In this document: positions 1 through 6,625 of the stretch, one piece after another | Position numbering within the stretch: position 1 is the stretch's first letter | How the letters are laid out: every line of letters starts with the position of its first letter | NCBI GenBank assembly: GCA_905207905.1 | Contig: CAJLNC010000088.1 | Coordinates: 1 to 10,006, forward strand | Direction of reading: 5' to 3' | Length of the DNA stretch: 10,006 bases | DNA from: an uncultured Lachnospiraceae bacterium | Lineage (GTDB): Bacteria; Bacillota_A; Clostridia; Lachnospirales; Lachnospiraceae | The notes under the pieces: generated by a model | Databases searched by the model: none | Seen by the model: only the letters and a program-made list of their open reading frames with translations | What the model was told of the DNA's origin: nothing | Made by a program: the position numbers and the translations under genes

Positions 1-44
1 TATGCCAGGATAAGTAGGTATAAAAAAGTAATTATTTTTTTCAT
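1..44 (-). CDS. 5' end of an exported or membrane protein gene, cut by the window edge
   Basis: Only the first 14 codons are inside the window, reading MKKIITFLYLLILA. Two lysines followed by a hydrophobic run are typical of a signal peptide or first membrane segment. The start is well supported: an AAGGAGG ribosome binding site (minus strand, 50-56) lies five bases before the ATG at 44-42. The gene begins 12 bases after the stop of the metallo-hydrolase gene, so it is almost certainly the next gene of the polA-coaE-walJ operon. In some clostridia a lytic transglycosylase gene follows coaE, which would fit an exported product, but nothing here identifies the family. Confidence 0.72.
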   Translation of the reverse strand, partial: MKKIITFLYLLILA

Positions 45-56
45 AATAGCCTCCTT

Positions 57-854
57 TTACAGTGCAATCAGCGGAATCGCTTCCTCTCTCTTCGCAACCT
101 GAATGAAAAAATCATCTGCCTTATAGGGATTCTCTCCCATGGTGATCTCTGCACAGACGGTTGCATACGCCAGCGCATCATAATTATTCTCTTTGCTCAA
201 ATGCCCAAGAACAATGGATTTTAAATTATCGTGAAGGATCTCACACAGCAGCCGCCCCGCGTTTTCATTGGACAGATGTCCTCTGCTGCTTAAAATTCTC
301 TGCTTTAAGGGATAGGGATAGGAGCCCACCTGAAGCATATTGATATCATGATTCGACTCCAGCAAGATCCCATCCAGCCCTTTTAAATGATCCACTATGT
401 AATCATTGTAGCAGCCCATATCTGTGGCAACTGCCATGGTCTTTTCCCCATTGGCAATACGGTATGCCACCGGCTGCGCCGCATCGTGGGAAATCCGAAA
501 AGGAGAGATTTCCAGATCCTGGATTGCAAATCCTTCATCTGCACAGATGGGATGAAACAGTTCCTGATCAATGGCTCCCAGAGCTTTACAGCCGCAGATG
601 GCTTCTATGGTTCCCGGCGTGGCATAGATGGGAATTCCATATTTACGCGCCATGACCCCAAGCCCCTTAATATGGTCTGAGTGCTCATGAGTGATCAAAA
701 TTCCATCCAGCTCCTCCGGTTTCCGGTCGATCTGCTTCAAACCGGCTGTGATCTTTTTGCCGCTGATCCCCGCATCCACCAGCACTCCCGCATGATCAGA
801 CCCCACATAAATACAATTTCCGCTGCTGCCGCTGGCAATACTACAAAAATCCAT
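57..854 (-). CDS. walJ: MBL-fold metallo-hydrolase, WalJ/YycJ family
   Basis: This 265-residue protein belongs to the metallo-beta-lactamase fold in its YycJ/WalJ branch, predicted cytoplasmic hydrolases acting on nucleic acid (5'-3' exonuclease-like). The opening SIASGSSGNCIYV is characteristic of the branch. The metal-binding motif THEHSDH is at residues 55-61 (H56, H58, D60, H61). Further likely ligands are H123, D145 in ATDMG, H169 and H218 in VLGHLS. Length is normal for the family and the protein looks intact. The gene overlaps the end of coaE by 14 bases, which suggests translational coupling. In Bacillus and relatives walJ usually sits at the end of the walRK two-component operon and is tied to cell-wall homeostasis. 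Here it follows polA and coaE, so a DNA-processing role is also plausible. The family is secure; the exact substrate is not known from sequence. Confidence 0.93.
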   Translation of the reverse strand: MDFCSIASGSSGNCIYVGSDHAGVLVDAGISGKKITAGLKQIDRKPEELDGILITHEHSDHIKGLGVMARKYGIPIYATPGTIEAICGCKALGAIDQELFHPICADEGFAIQDLEISPFRISHDAAQPVAYRIANGEKTMAVATDMGCYNDYIVDHLKGLDGILLESNHDINMLQVGSYPYPLKQRILSSRGHLSNENAGRLLCEILHDNLKSIVLGHLSKENNYDALAYATVCAEITMGENPYKADDFFIQVAKREEAIPLIAL

Positions 855-1482
855 GTTCTTTCATTCCTTTATCAATTTGTTCATAAGTATTTTCCACAGA
901 ATCACTGCTGTTGTCAACTATAAACTGGCAGTGTTCCCGAAAAAAAGCATCCTGTTTCTGGCTTGCCATCATTTTTGTGATCTTTTCCTGATCGTATCCC
1001 CGGTTAAGAGCCAGCCGTCTCCTCCTGGCCTCCTCTGAAGCATAAATATACCATACTTCATCACATACCAACTGATACTGTTCCTCCAAAAGCAGCGCTG
1101 CCTCCAAAACGACGAGAGAAGCCCCCTCCTTCCTCCAGTGGGAAATCCTCCGTTCCACCTCCAGCCTTACCTGGGGATGAACAATATCGTTCAGCCTTTT
1201 TCGCAGCTTACCGCTGTTAAACACCAGCTCTGCAATTTTCTTCCGGTCAAAATTTCCCGTTTCATCCAGAACCTGGCTGCCAAACAAGTTCAGCATCGGC
1301 TCATAGCAGGCAGCTTTCGGCTGCTGCAGCTCTCTGGCTACCTGATCCAGCTCCAGGATTCTGGCTTGATAGTTCCTTTCCAGATAAGAAAGCACCGTGG
1401 TCTTTCCGGCTCCTACCCCTCCAGTAATCCCCAGAATCGTAGTAGCCCTCTTACGCTTGCTCTTTGTTTCTCGCTCTTCCAT
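841..1482 (-). CDS. coaE: Dephospho-CoA kinase
   Basis: The protein (213 residues) catalyses the last step of coenzyme A synthesis, ATP-dependent phosphorylation of the 3'-hydroxyl of dephospho-CoA in the cytoplasm. The Walker A P-loop GGVGAGKT is at residues 21-28. ELDQVAR follows, with D46 in the place of the catalytic aspartate of the usual DxD/IAR motif. HPQVR in the CoA-binding region, EAALLLE, the arginine-rich lid RRRRLALNRGY and the C-terminal VDNSSD are all typical. An N-terminal extension of about 16 mostly charged residues precedes the P-loop strand. The chosen ATG has a GAGGA ribosome binding site a few bases upstream, so I keep it. The gene lies 107 bases after polA and overlaps walJ. 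That gap holds only a weak 5-bp hairpin without a T-tract, so co-transcription with polA is likely. Confidence 0.95.
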   Translation of the reverse strand: MEERETKSKRKRATTILGITGGVGAGKTTVLSYLERNYQARILELDQVARELQQPKAACYEPMLNLFGSQVLDETGNFDRKKIAELVFNSGKLRKRLNDIVHPQVRLEVERRISHWRKEGASLVVLEAALLLEEQYQLVCDEVWYIYASEEARRRRLALNRGYDQEKITKMMASQKQDAFFREHCQFIVDNSSDSVENTYEQIDKGMKEHGFL

Positions 1483-1589
1483 GCCTTTCCTCTTTCTGAC
1501 GAAAACATTTGCCAGGGCTTTATCCCCTGATGCCGCCCTGCGGATCTTTTCTTCTTACCGCTGCAGCTCTTTGGAAAAATCTCCCTGTC

Positions 1590-4232
1590 TTATTTTGCGT
1601 CATACCAGCTTTCACCGGTGTGCATATCGATCTCCAGAGGCACCTCAAGTTTGGCTGCCCCCATCATCTCTCTCTTCAAAATCTCTTTTACCTGATCCAG
1701 CTCCTCTTCCTTTGCTTCAATCAGAAGCTCATCATGCACCTGCAAAATCAGTCTGGAGTCAAGTTTCGCCTTTTTCAGTTCCTGATGTACCCGAACCATG
1801 GCAATCTTGATAATGTCTGCCGCCGTTCCCTGGATGGGCGAATTCATAGCTACCCGCTCTCCAAAAGAACGCTGCATAAAATTCCCGGATTTTAATTCCG
1901 GCACCGGACGCCGACGGCCAAATAAGGTGACCGCATACCCTTTTTCCTTTGCATCTGCCACAGCTGTGTCCAAAAAATTTTTGATTCCCGGATAGGTTTT
2001 AAAATACTGCTCAATATATTCCTGGGCTTCCTTTCTGGTAATGCTCAGATCCTGGCTCAGTCCAAAGGAACTGATGCCATATACGATTCCGAAATTCACC
2101 GCCTTGGCATTGCGCCGCTCCAGATCACTGACCTGATCCAAGGGCACATGAAATACCTGAGAAGCTGTGATGGCATGAATATCTCTGGCTTCCCGGTAAG
2201 CCTGAATCAACTGCTGATCCCCAGAGACATGGGCCAGCACCCGAAGCTCAATCTGGGAATAGTCTGCGTCCAGAAATACATAGCCCGGTTTTGGCACAAA
2301 CACTTTCCGCAGCTGACGCCCCAGCTCCGTCCGCACCGGAATATTTTGCAGATTGGGATCCGCGCTGCTGATACGGCCGGTGGCTGTGATCGTCTGGTGA
2401 AACTTTCCATGGATTCTTCCATCCTGCCCAATAAAAGCAGAAAGCCCGTCTGCATAAGTGGATTTCAGTTTGGTAAGCTGCCGATACTCTAAGATCAGGG
2501 ATACAAGGGGGTACTCCTGAGCCAGCTTCTCTAACACCTCGGCAGCTGTAGAATATCCGGTTTTCGTCTTTTTCCCATAGGGCATCTGCAGCTTTTCAAA
2601 CAGGATCACACCCAACTGCTTGGGGGAATTGATGTTAAATTTTTCTCCCGCCAAATCATAGATTTCCTGTTCCAGCAAGGAGATGCGCACCTGCAGCCGC
2701 TCTCCGTAATCCTTCAGCTCCTGCCCCTTGACCAGGATTCCTTCCCGTTCCATATGGTAAAGCACAAACACCAAGGGCATCTCGATCTCCCAAAAGAGCG
2801 ACTCCATGCCAAGTTCCTTCAGCTTTTCTTCTATAGGCTGTCGGCTCTCCAGCGCTGTCAGAGCCTGATATCCTGCCAATTTTGAAAGGGCCTCCGGCTC
2901 TTCTTCGCTGGCTTTCTCCAAAGACAGCTTTCCAAGCAGCTCCTCCCTGGAAGGGATCAATTTCTCCGTATATTCTCTGGCAATATCGTCATACGCATAA
3001 TCATTTTTCAGGGGATTGATCAAATACGCACCGATCCCACTGTCAAAAAACAGATCCTGGGATCTTGTCTTCAGGAAAAAGAGCTGTTCCTTAAGGCCAA
3101 GGGTAACTGCCCTCTCCGCCCCATCCAGCACTCCCTCCAGCTTATCCAAAAGATACTCCTCTGTAAGAAATCCCTGAACAGGGAAAAATACTGCCTGATC
3201 TTTCTGCAAAGCCAGGGAAATTCCATAGAGGCGCTGATTTTCTATGACCAGATAAAAGCCAACCTCCCGGGTTCCGTCTGCCTGCTCAAAAAATGTTTCC
3301 GCCTCCCCAAGATCCGTAATATTCTGAAGCAGGACGCTCTCCTTCTTTTCCTCTGAAACACTGTCTGCAAAGCGGGAAAAGAAGTTCTTAAACTCCAGCC
3401 GTTTGCACAGTTCCAGTGCCTGACTGGTATAAAGATTTTCAATTCTGGCTTTCTCTAATTCCAACACAAAGGGGCTGTAGCGATCAATCGTGGCCAGCTC
3501 CTTGCTGAGTTTTGCCAGATCGTAATGTTCTCTTAATGATTCTCTTGCCTTATTGGGCTTGATCTCCTCCAGATGCTGATATGCATTCTCAATGCTTCCA
3601 AATTGGCCAATGATCTTAGCCGCTGTCTTTTCTCCCACTCCCGGGATGCCCGGAATATTGTCAGAAGCATCCCCCATTAAAGCCTTCAGCTCAATGATCT
3701 GCACTGGAGTCACTCCATACTTTTCCAACACATCTTCTGTATGGTAATCTTCAATCTCTGTACCCGTCCGTTTTGTCTTAGGGATTCTGACGCAGGTAGT
3801 GTCGGAAGCCAGCTGCAGAAGATCCCTGTCCCCGGAGATCACAGAAACCAGAAGTCCCTTCTCCTCCATCTGTCTGGAAACAGTGCCAAGCAAATCATCT
3901 GCCTCATACCCTTCCAGCATCATCAGAGGAATTCCCATAGCCTCCAGCATTTCCTTGATCACCGGAACCTGCTGACGCAGCTCCTCCGGCATGGGTTTTC
4001 TGGTACCTTTGTATTGTTCATAGAGCTTGTGACGGAAGGTGGGAGCTTTCAGGTCAAAGGCCACCGCCAGATACTCCGCCTGCTCTTCATCCAGGATCTT
4101 AAACATGATATTTAAAAATCCGTACACACCGTTGGTGTGAAGCCCTTCCCCATTGGTCAAATCCGGTACCCCGTAAAAGGCCCGATTCAAAATACTATGC
4201 CCGTCAATCAGCACAATCTTTTCTTTTTCCAT
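1590..4232 (-). CDS. polA: DNA polymerase I
   Basis: Full-length family A polymerase (880 residues) for Okazaki-fragment processing and repair synthesis. The N-terminal 5'-3' exonuclease/flap domain (about 1-290) carries D10, D60 in VAFD, the EADD at 110-113, SGDRD with D135 and D137, GDASDN with D188 and D191, and a helix-hairpin-helix GIPGVGEKTAAK. The middle domain (about 300-470) has the position of a 3'-5' proofreading domain but lacks the DxE Exo I motif, reading GFYLVIENQ instead, so proofreading is probably absent, as in Taq and Bacillus Pol I. The polymerase domain has motif A DYSQIELR (D657), the O-helix RxxxKxxxFGxxYG (R706, K710, F714, Y718) and motif C QVHDEL (H833, D834). F714 sits where Taq has F667. 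An AGGAG ribosome binding site precedes the ATG. The gene starts 25 bases after the ZF-HC2 gene. Confidence 0.98.
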   Translation of the reverse strand: MEKEKIVLIDGHSILNRAFYGVPDLTNGEGLHTNGVYGFLNIMFKILDEEQAEYLAVAFDLKAPTFRHKLYEQYKGTRKPMPEELRQQVPVIKEMLEAMGIPLMMLEGYEADDLLGTVSRQMEEKGLLVSVISGDRDLLQLASDTTCVRIPKTKRTGTEIEDYHTEDVLEKYGVTPVQIIELKALMGDASDNIPGIPGVGEKTAAKIIGQFGSIENAYQHLEEIKPNKARESLREHYDLAKLSKELATIDRYSPFVLELEKARIENLYTSQALELCKRLEFKNFFSRFADSVSEEKKESVLLQNITDLGEAETFFEQADGTREVGFYLVIENQRLYGISLALQKDQAVFFPVQGFLTEEYLLDKLEGVLDGAERAVTLGLKEQLFFLKTRSQDLFFDSGIGAYLINPLKNDYAYDDIAREYTEKLIPSREELLGKLSLEKASEEEPEALSKLAGYQALTALESRQPIEEKLKELGMESLFWEIEMPLVFVLYHMEREGILVKGQELKDYGERLQVRISLLEQEIYDLAGEKFNINSPKQLGVILFEKLQMPYGKKTKTGYSTAAEVLEKLAQEYPLVSLILEYRQLTKLKSTYADGLSAFIGQDGRIHGKFHQTITATGRISSADPNLQNIPVRTELGRQLRKVFVPKPGYVFLDADYSQIELRVLAHVSGDQQLIQAYREARDIHAITASQVFHVPLDQVSDLERRNAKAVNFGIVYGISSFGLSQDLSITRKEAQEYIEQYFKTYPGIKNFLDTAVADAKEKGYAVTLFGRRRPVPELKSGNFMQRSFGERVAMNSPIQGTAADIIKIAMVRVHQELKKAKLDSRLILQVHDELLIEAKEEELDQVKEILKREMMGAAKLEVPLEIDMHTGESWYDAK

Positions 4233-4257
4233 ATTTAAAAACTCCTGTCTGGTAATA

Positions 4258-4812
4258 TTATTTCCCCATGTTTTCCTCTGGCACGGTTCCCTGCGTCATC
4301 TCCTGCTTCTCCTTTGGCGTCTCTGTGCGGGTATCCTCCCGGGCCTTCCCCGGAAGTTCCGTCTGGGTTTCCTGCTGACGCTCTGCTTCAGCGATTTTTT
4401 TCGGCGTGGGTTTCACACTGTGCTCCCGCTCATACATCCATTTATAAATAGTGGTTCCCTGACTTCCCTTTTCTCCCCGCAATTCAACCCCCGTAATCAC
4501 CGCGCCTATCAAAAGCAGCTCTGCAAGCACAATCACAGCGCAGCGAAACAGGCGATACGTCTTTCTCACCCGAAGATATCTCCTGGAATTTTTAATATCT
4601 TTTTTCAGCTTTTCTTTGAAATCATATTCTTCTGCCTCCGACTCCTCCAAGGCAGCCCCTCCTAAGGTTTCGTAGATAAAAAAGTAGATCTCCAGTTCAT
4701 CGTAGCACTCCCTGCAGTTTTCCACATGATCCAGAAACTGCTCTAGCTGCTTATCCGAAAGCTCTTTCTCCAAATAAGGTTTTACAAGCTTCTGCGCTTC
4801 TATACACTTCAT
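4258..4812 (-). CDS. ZF-HC2 anti-sigma-factor-like membrane protein
   Basis: A 184-residue single-pass membrane protein with an N-terminal zinc-binding anti-sigma (ZF-HC2/ZAS) domain. Visible ligands are C3 and the H29-x3-C33-x2-C36 motif (HVENCREC). A charged linker (about 53-89) leads to one membrane segment at about 90-109. The outer tail (110-184) is rich in E, K, P, T and Q and probably disordered. ZF-HC2 proteins usually bind and inhibit an ECF sigma factor at the membrane. No sigma gene is next to it, so the partner is unknown and a non-sigma role is possible. An upstream in-frame ATG at 4857 would add 15 residues, but it lacks a ribosome binding site and lies only about 12 bases from the predicted transcription start. 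The ATG at 4812 has GAGGGAG eight bases upstream and places C3 where the family expects it. The gene precedes polA by 25 bases. Confidence 0.85.
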   Translation of the reverse strand: MKCIEAQKLVKPYLEKELSDKQLEQFLDHVENCRECYDELEIYFFIYETLGGAALEESEAEEYDFKEKLKKDIKNSRRYLRVRKTYRLFRCAVIVLAELLLIGAVITGVELRGEKGSQGTTIYKWMYEREHSVKPTPKKIAEAERQQETQTELPGKAREDTRTETPKEKQEMTQGTVPEENMGK

Positions 4813-4820
4813 CTGCACTT

Positions 4821-4827
4821 CTCCCTC
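4821..4827 (-). promoter_or_regulatory. Ribosome binding site deciding the ZF-HC2 start
   Basis: GAGGGAG on the minus strand lies eight bases before the ATG at 4812-4810. The alternative ATG at 4857 has no purine-rich match in front of it. This favours the shorter protein. Confidence 0.75.
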
Positions 4828-4875
4828 ATAAATCCCAGGGCTGGAGCTTTTCCCCATGCCGCTGACACTATTAAC

Positions 4876-4904
4876 ATTTTAATGCTTTCCGGTCAAAGTT
4901 ACAA
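4876..4904 (-). promoter_or_regulatory. Predicted sigma-A promoter of the ZF-HC2-polA-coaE-walJ operon
   Basis: On the minus strand, TTGTAA (4899-4904) and TAAAAT (4876-4881) are separated by 17 bases. The -10 box matches consensus in five of six positions, the -35 in four of six. An alternative -35, TTGACC, lies just downstream, but its 17-base partner TAATAG is poor. Predicted transcription starts near 4869, so the leader to the ATG at 4812 is about 57 bases. The promoter lies at the end of the GC-rich repeat-like stretch, which may therefore supply it. Confidence 0.55.
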
Positions 4905-4910
4905 CTATTA

Positions 4911-5027
4911 TTTTGCAGCCCCTTCCGCCTGGGCCTTGTCGCTTCGGCGGCATCTTCCCAGCCCGCCGCAGTGCGATCCTGCCAAGCATTTTTGTTTCAT
5001 AGGAAGGAATTTCCTATGAAACAAAAA
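4911..5027. repeat. Repeat-like intergenic element: GC-rich stem region plus perfect 17-bp inverted repeat
   Basis: Positions 4911-4988 are clearly more GC-rich than their surroundings and code for nothing convincing. They contain short complementary arms: GCGGC (4947-4951) with GCCGC (4965-4969), and CTGGG (4929-4933) with CCCAG (4957-4961). Next to them is a perfect inverted repeat with 17-base arms at 4989-5005 and 5011-5027 and a 5-base loop. Its arms begin TTTTTG and end CAAAAA on both strands. The combination looks like a short dispersed intergenic repeat of the kind common in Lachnospiraceae. That copy number cannot be tested here, so the repeat status is inference; the hairpins are seen directly. 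Confidence 0.5.
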
Positions 5028-5066
5028 GATCCCGAAAATCTGATCTTCTCTCAGACTTTCGGGATC
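5023..5066 (-). terminator. Intrinsic terminator of tRNA-Leu
   Basis: On the minus strand a 16-base stem with one internal A-C mismatch (arms 5051-5066 and 5028-5043, 7-base loop) starts with GATCCCGAAA, ends with TTTCGGGATC, and is followed directly by TTTTTG. It begins five bases after the tRNA 3' end. The T-tract is shared with the first arm of the neighbouring 17-bp inverted repeat. There is no T-tract on the plus-strand side, so it acts for minus-strand transcripts. It may also stop readthrough from the decarboxylase gene. Confidence 0.92.
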
Positions 5067-5071
5067 TTCAC

Positions 5072-5154
5072 TGCCGGCAATGGGACTTGAACCCATACGT
5101 GGTTGCCCACAACAGATTTTGAGTCTGCCTCGTCTGCCATTCCGACACGCCGGC
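5072..5154 (-). tRNA. tRNA-Leu (anticodon CAA)
   Basis: The 83-base minus-strand sequence folds as a class II tRNA. The acceptor stem GCCGGCG pairs with TGCCGGC, with G-U at the last pair. The anticodon stem GCAGA/TCTGT encloses loop CTCAAAA, giving anticodon CAA (5119-5121) for UUG codons. A long variable arm, GTGG-GCAA-CCAC, is typical of leucine tRNA. The T arm is ATGGG-TTCAAGT-CCCAT and the discriminator base is A. CCA is not encoded, since the base after the discriminator is G. It has its own promoter and terminator. Confidence 0.96.
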
Positions 5155-5156
5155 AT

Positions 5157-5178
5157 GCTTTGCTTTCGCAAGCAAAGC
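5157..5178 (-). other. Hairpin in the tRNA-Leu 5' leader
   Basis: A perfect 9-bp stem (arms 5157-5165 and 5170-5178) with a 4-base loop ends two bases before the mature tRNA 5' end. It has no T-tract on either side, so it is not an intrinsic terminator. It would lie in the short precursor leader removed by RNase P. Confidence 0.6.
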
Positions 5179-5180
5179 CT

Positions 5181-5209
5181 ATTCTAGCACAAAACAATCA
5201 AAAATGCAA
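5181..5209 (-). promoter_or_regulatory. Promoter of tRNA-Leu
   Basis: On the minus strand TTGCAT (5204-5209) and TAGAAT (5181-5186) are 17 bases apart. The -10 is preceded by TGC, forming an extended -10 (TGnTAGAAT) that compensates for the weak -35. It starts within a few bases of the upstream stop codon, so the tRNA can be made independently of that gene. Confidence 0.65.
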
Positions 5210-5210
5210 G

Positions 5211-6479
5211 CTAATATTTGATTTTTTTCTCAAATTCAAAACAATCAAAGGTAGCAAAATAATCTTTTGCCGTCTCGGCCCTGCGGATCAACTGAGTGGT
5301 CCCATCCTCTTTCAAAAGAACTTCCGCGGATCTTAAACGTCCATTATAATTATATCCCATGGCAAAACCGTGAGCTCCGGTATCATGGATCACCAGAATA
5401 TCTCCCATATCGATCTTCGGCAGCATCCGGTCAATGGCAAATTTATCATTGTTCTCACAGAGAGAGCCCGTCACATCGTATTTGTGATCTGGCGCCATCT
5501 TTTCCTTGCCCATCACCGTAATATGGTGATAAGCGCCATACATGGCAGGACGCATCAGATTCACGGCACAGGCATCCACTCCGATATATTCCTTATGAAT
5601 ATGCTTTTCATGAATCGCTGTGGTCACAAGACAGCCATAGGGGCCTGTCATATAACGGCCCAGTTCTGTGTAGATCGCCACATCTCCCATTCCTTCCGGA
5701 ACCAGAATCTCTTCATACGCTCTGCGCACTCCTTCTCCGATCACCATAATGTCGTTGGCTTCCTGATCCGGCAAGTAGGGGATGCCGATGCCTCCGGAAA
5801 GATTCACAAAACCAATATGTACCCCTGTCTCTTTATGAAGCTTCACCGCCAGCTCAAACAGTTCCCTGGCCAACATGGGATAATATTCATTCGTCACAGT
5901 ATTGCTCACCAGAAATGCATGGATACCAAAATTCTCCACGCCCCGCTCCTTCATCATCCGGAAGGCTTCCACCATCTGTGCCTCCGTCATTCCATATTTG
6001 GAATCCCCGGGATTGTCCATAATGTCATTACTGATCTTAAACACTCCGCCCGGATTATATCGGCAGCACATGGTTTTTGGCAGGCCGCCTAGCGTCTCCT
6101 CCACAATTTTTACATGAGTCAGGTCATCCAGATTGATGATAGCTCCCAGCTCTGCTGCCTTTTGAAATTCCTCTCTTGGAGTATCATTGGAAGAAAACAT
6201 AATGTCATGTCCCTTGATATCCAAAGCCTCGGATAGCATCAGTTCTGTCATGGAAGAGCAGTCGCAGCCGCAGCCGCATTCCCTCAGAATATCAATAATA
6301 AAAGGATTGGGATTTGCCTTTACTGCAAAATATTCTTTAAAACCGGGATTCCAGGAAAATGCTTCATACAGCTTTTTGGCGTTTTCCCGGATCCCCTTTT
6401 CGTCATATAGATGAAAGGGCGTTGGATATGTTTTTACGATCTCTTTGATCTGCTCATTAGTCACAAACGGTTTTTTCAT
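5211..6479 (-). CDS. lysA: Diaminopimelate decarboxylase-like PLP-dependent enzyme (LysA family, divergent)
   Basis: A 422-residue fold-type III PLP enzyme (alanine-racemase-like barrel plus C-terminal beta domain) of the diaminopimelate/ornithine decarboxylase superfamily. It probably decarboxylates meso-diaminopimelate to lysine in the cytoplasm. K54 in YFAVKANP is the PLP lysine, H187 in GIHAFLVSNT the ring-stacking histidine, and SGGIG (228-232) the phosphate loop. C341-E342 in SLCENND matches the active-site CES/D motif supplied by the second subunit. Several motifs depart from typical LysA: ELGR at 272-275 instead of EPGR, CENND instead of CESxD, GAHGFAM at 368-374 where GAYxxxM is usual, and a cysteine-rich GCGCDCSS (69-76). 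Length fits the family. Substrate could therefore be a related amino acid. An AGGAGG ribosome binding site lies five bases before the ATG. It stands alone between the envelope operon and the tRNA. Confidence 0.87.
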   Translation of the reverse strand: MKKPFVTNEQIKEIVKTYPTPFHLYDEKGIRENAKKLYEAFSWNPGFKEYFAVKANPNPFIIDILRECGCGCDCSSMTELMLSEALDIKGHDIMFSSNDTPREEFQKAAELGAIINLDDLTHVKIVEETLGGLPKTMCCRYNPGGVFKISNDIMDNPGDSKYGMTEAQMVEAFRMMKERGVENFGIHAFLVSNTVTNEYYPMLARELFELAVKLHKETGVHIGFVNLSGGIGIPYLPDQEANDIMVIGEGVRRAYEEILVPEGMGDVAIYTELGRYMTGPYGCLVTTAIHEKHIHKEYIGVDACAVNLMRPAMYGAYHHITVMGKEKMAPDHKYDVTGSLCENNDKFAIDRMLPKIDMGDILVIHDTGAHGFAMGYNYNGRLRSAEVLLKEDGTTQLIRRAETAKDYFATFDCFEFEKKIKY

Positions 6480-6516
6480 AGCGTCCTCCTGCCTTTTGTT
6501 TTCTCATTCCTGAATC

Positions 6517-6545
6517 ACTATACTTCAAGCTCACCCTTCTGTCAA
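6517..6545 (-). promoter_or_regulatory. Strong sigma-A promoter of the decarboxylase gene
   Basis: Minus strand TTGACA (6540-6545), a 17-base spacer, then TATAGT (6517-6522). The -35 is perfect and the -10 matches five of six positions. Predicted transcription starts near 6510, giving a leader of about 30 bases with the AGGAGG site in it. No operator or riboswitch is visible in such a short leader. Confidence 0.85.
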
Positions 6546-6582
6546 CTAAAAATGCTTTTTTATTAATAAAAATACAAAAAGC
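6546..6582 (-). terminator. Possible weak intrinsic terminator after the phosphoglycerol transferase gene
   Basis: On the minus strand GCTTTTT (6576-6582) pairs with AAAAAGC (6554-6560) and is followed by ATTTTTAG. The stem is only seven pairs, mostly A-T, with a long AT-rich loop, so it is weak. It is the only candidate between the stop at 6626 and the next promoter. Confidence 0.35.
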
Positions 6583-6625
6583 CATCCTGTCCCATTCGCG
6601 TTCAAAGCAACAAACAAACGCTGTC

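Noticed and set aside
1483..1589. 107-base gap between polA and coaE considered for a small gene or attenuator
   Set aside because: It holds only a 5-bp stem without a T-tract and no open frame with a ribosome binding site that ends inside it.
4855..4857. Upstream ATG as start of the ZF-HC2 protein
   Set aside because: No ribosome binding site, about 12 bases from the predicted transcription start, and the extra 15 residues are outside the domain. Kept only as an alternative.
4908..5171. 87-codon minus-strand open frame starting upstream of the tRNA
   Set aside because: It runs straight through tRNA-Leu, its terminator and the GC-rich repeat, has no ribosome binding site and no recognisable protein character.
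5157..5178. 9-bp hairpin considered as terminator of the decarboxylase gene
   Set aside because: No T-tract follows on the minus strand, and it lies downstream of the tRNA promoter, inside the tRNA leader.
5370..6092. 240-codon plus-strand open frame
   Set aside because: It is antisense to the decarboxylase gene, which has clear family motifs; the antisense protein shows no domain and is His/Ile-rich as expected of a shadow.
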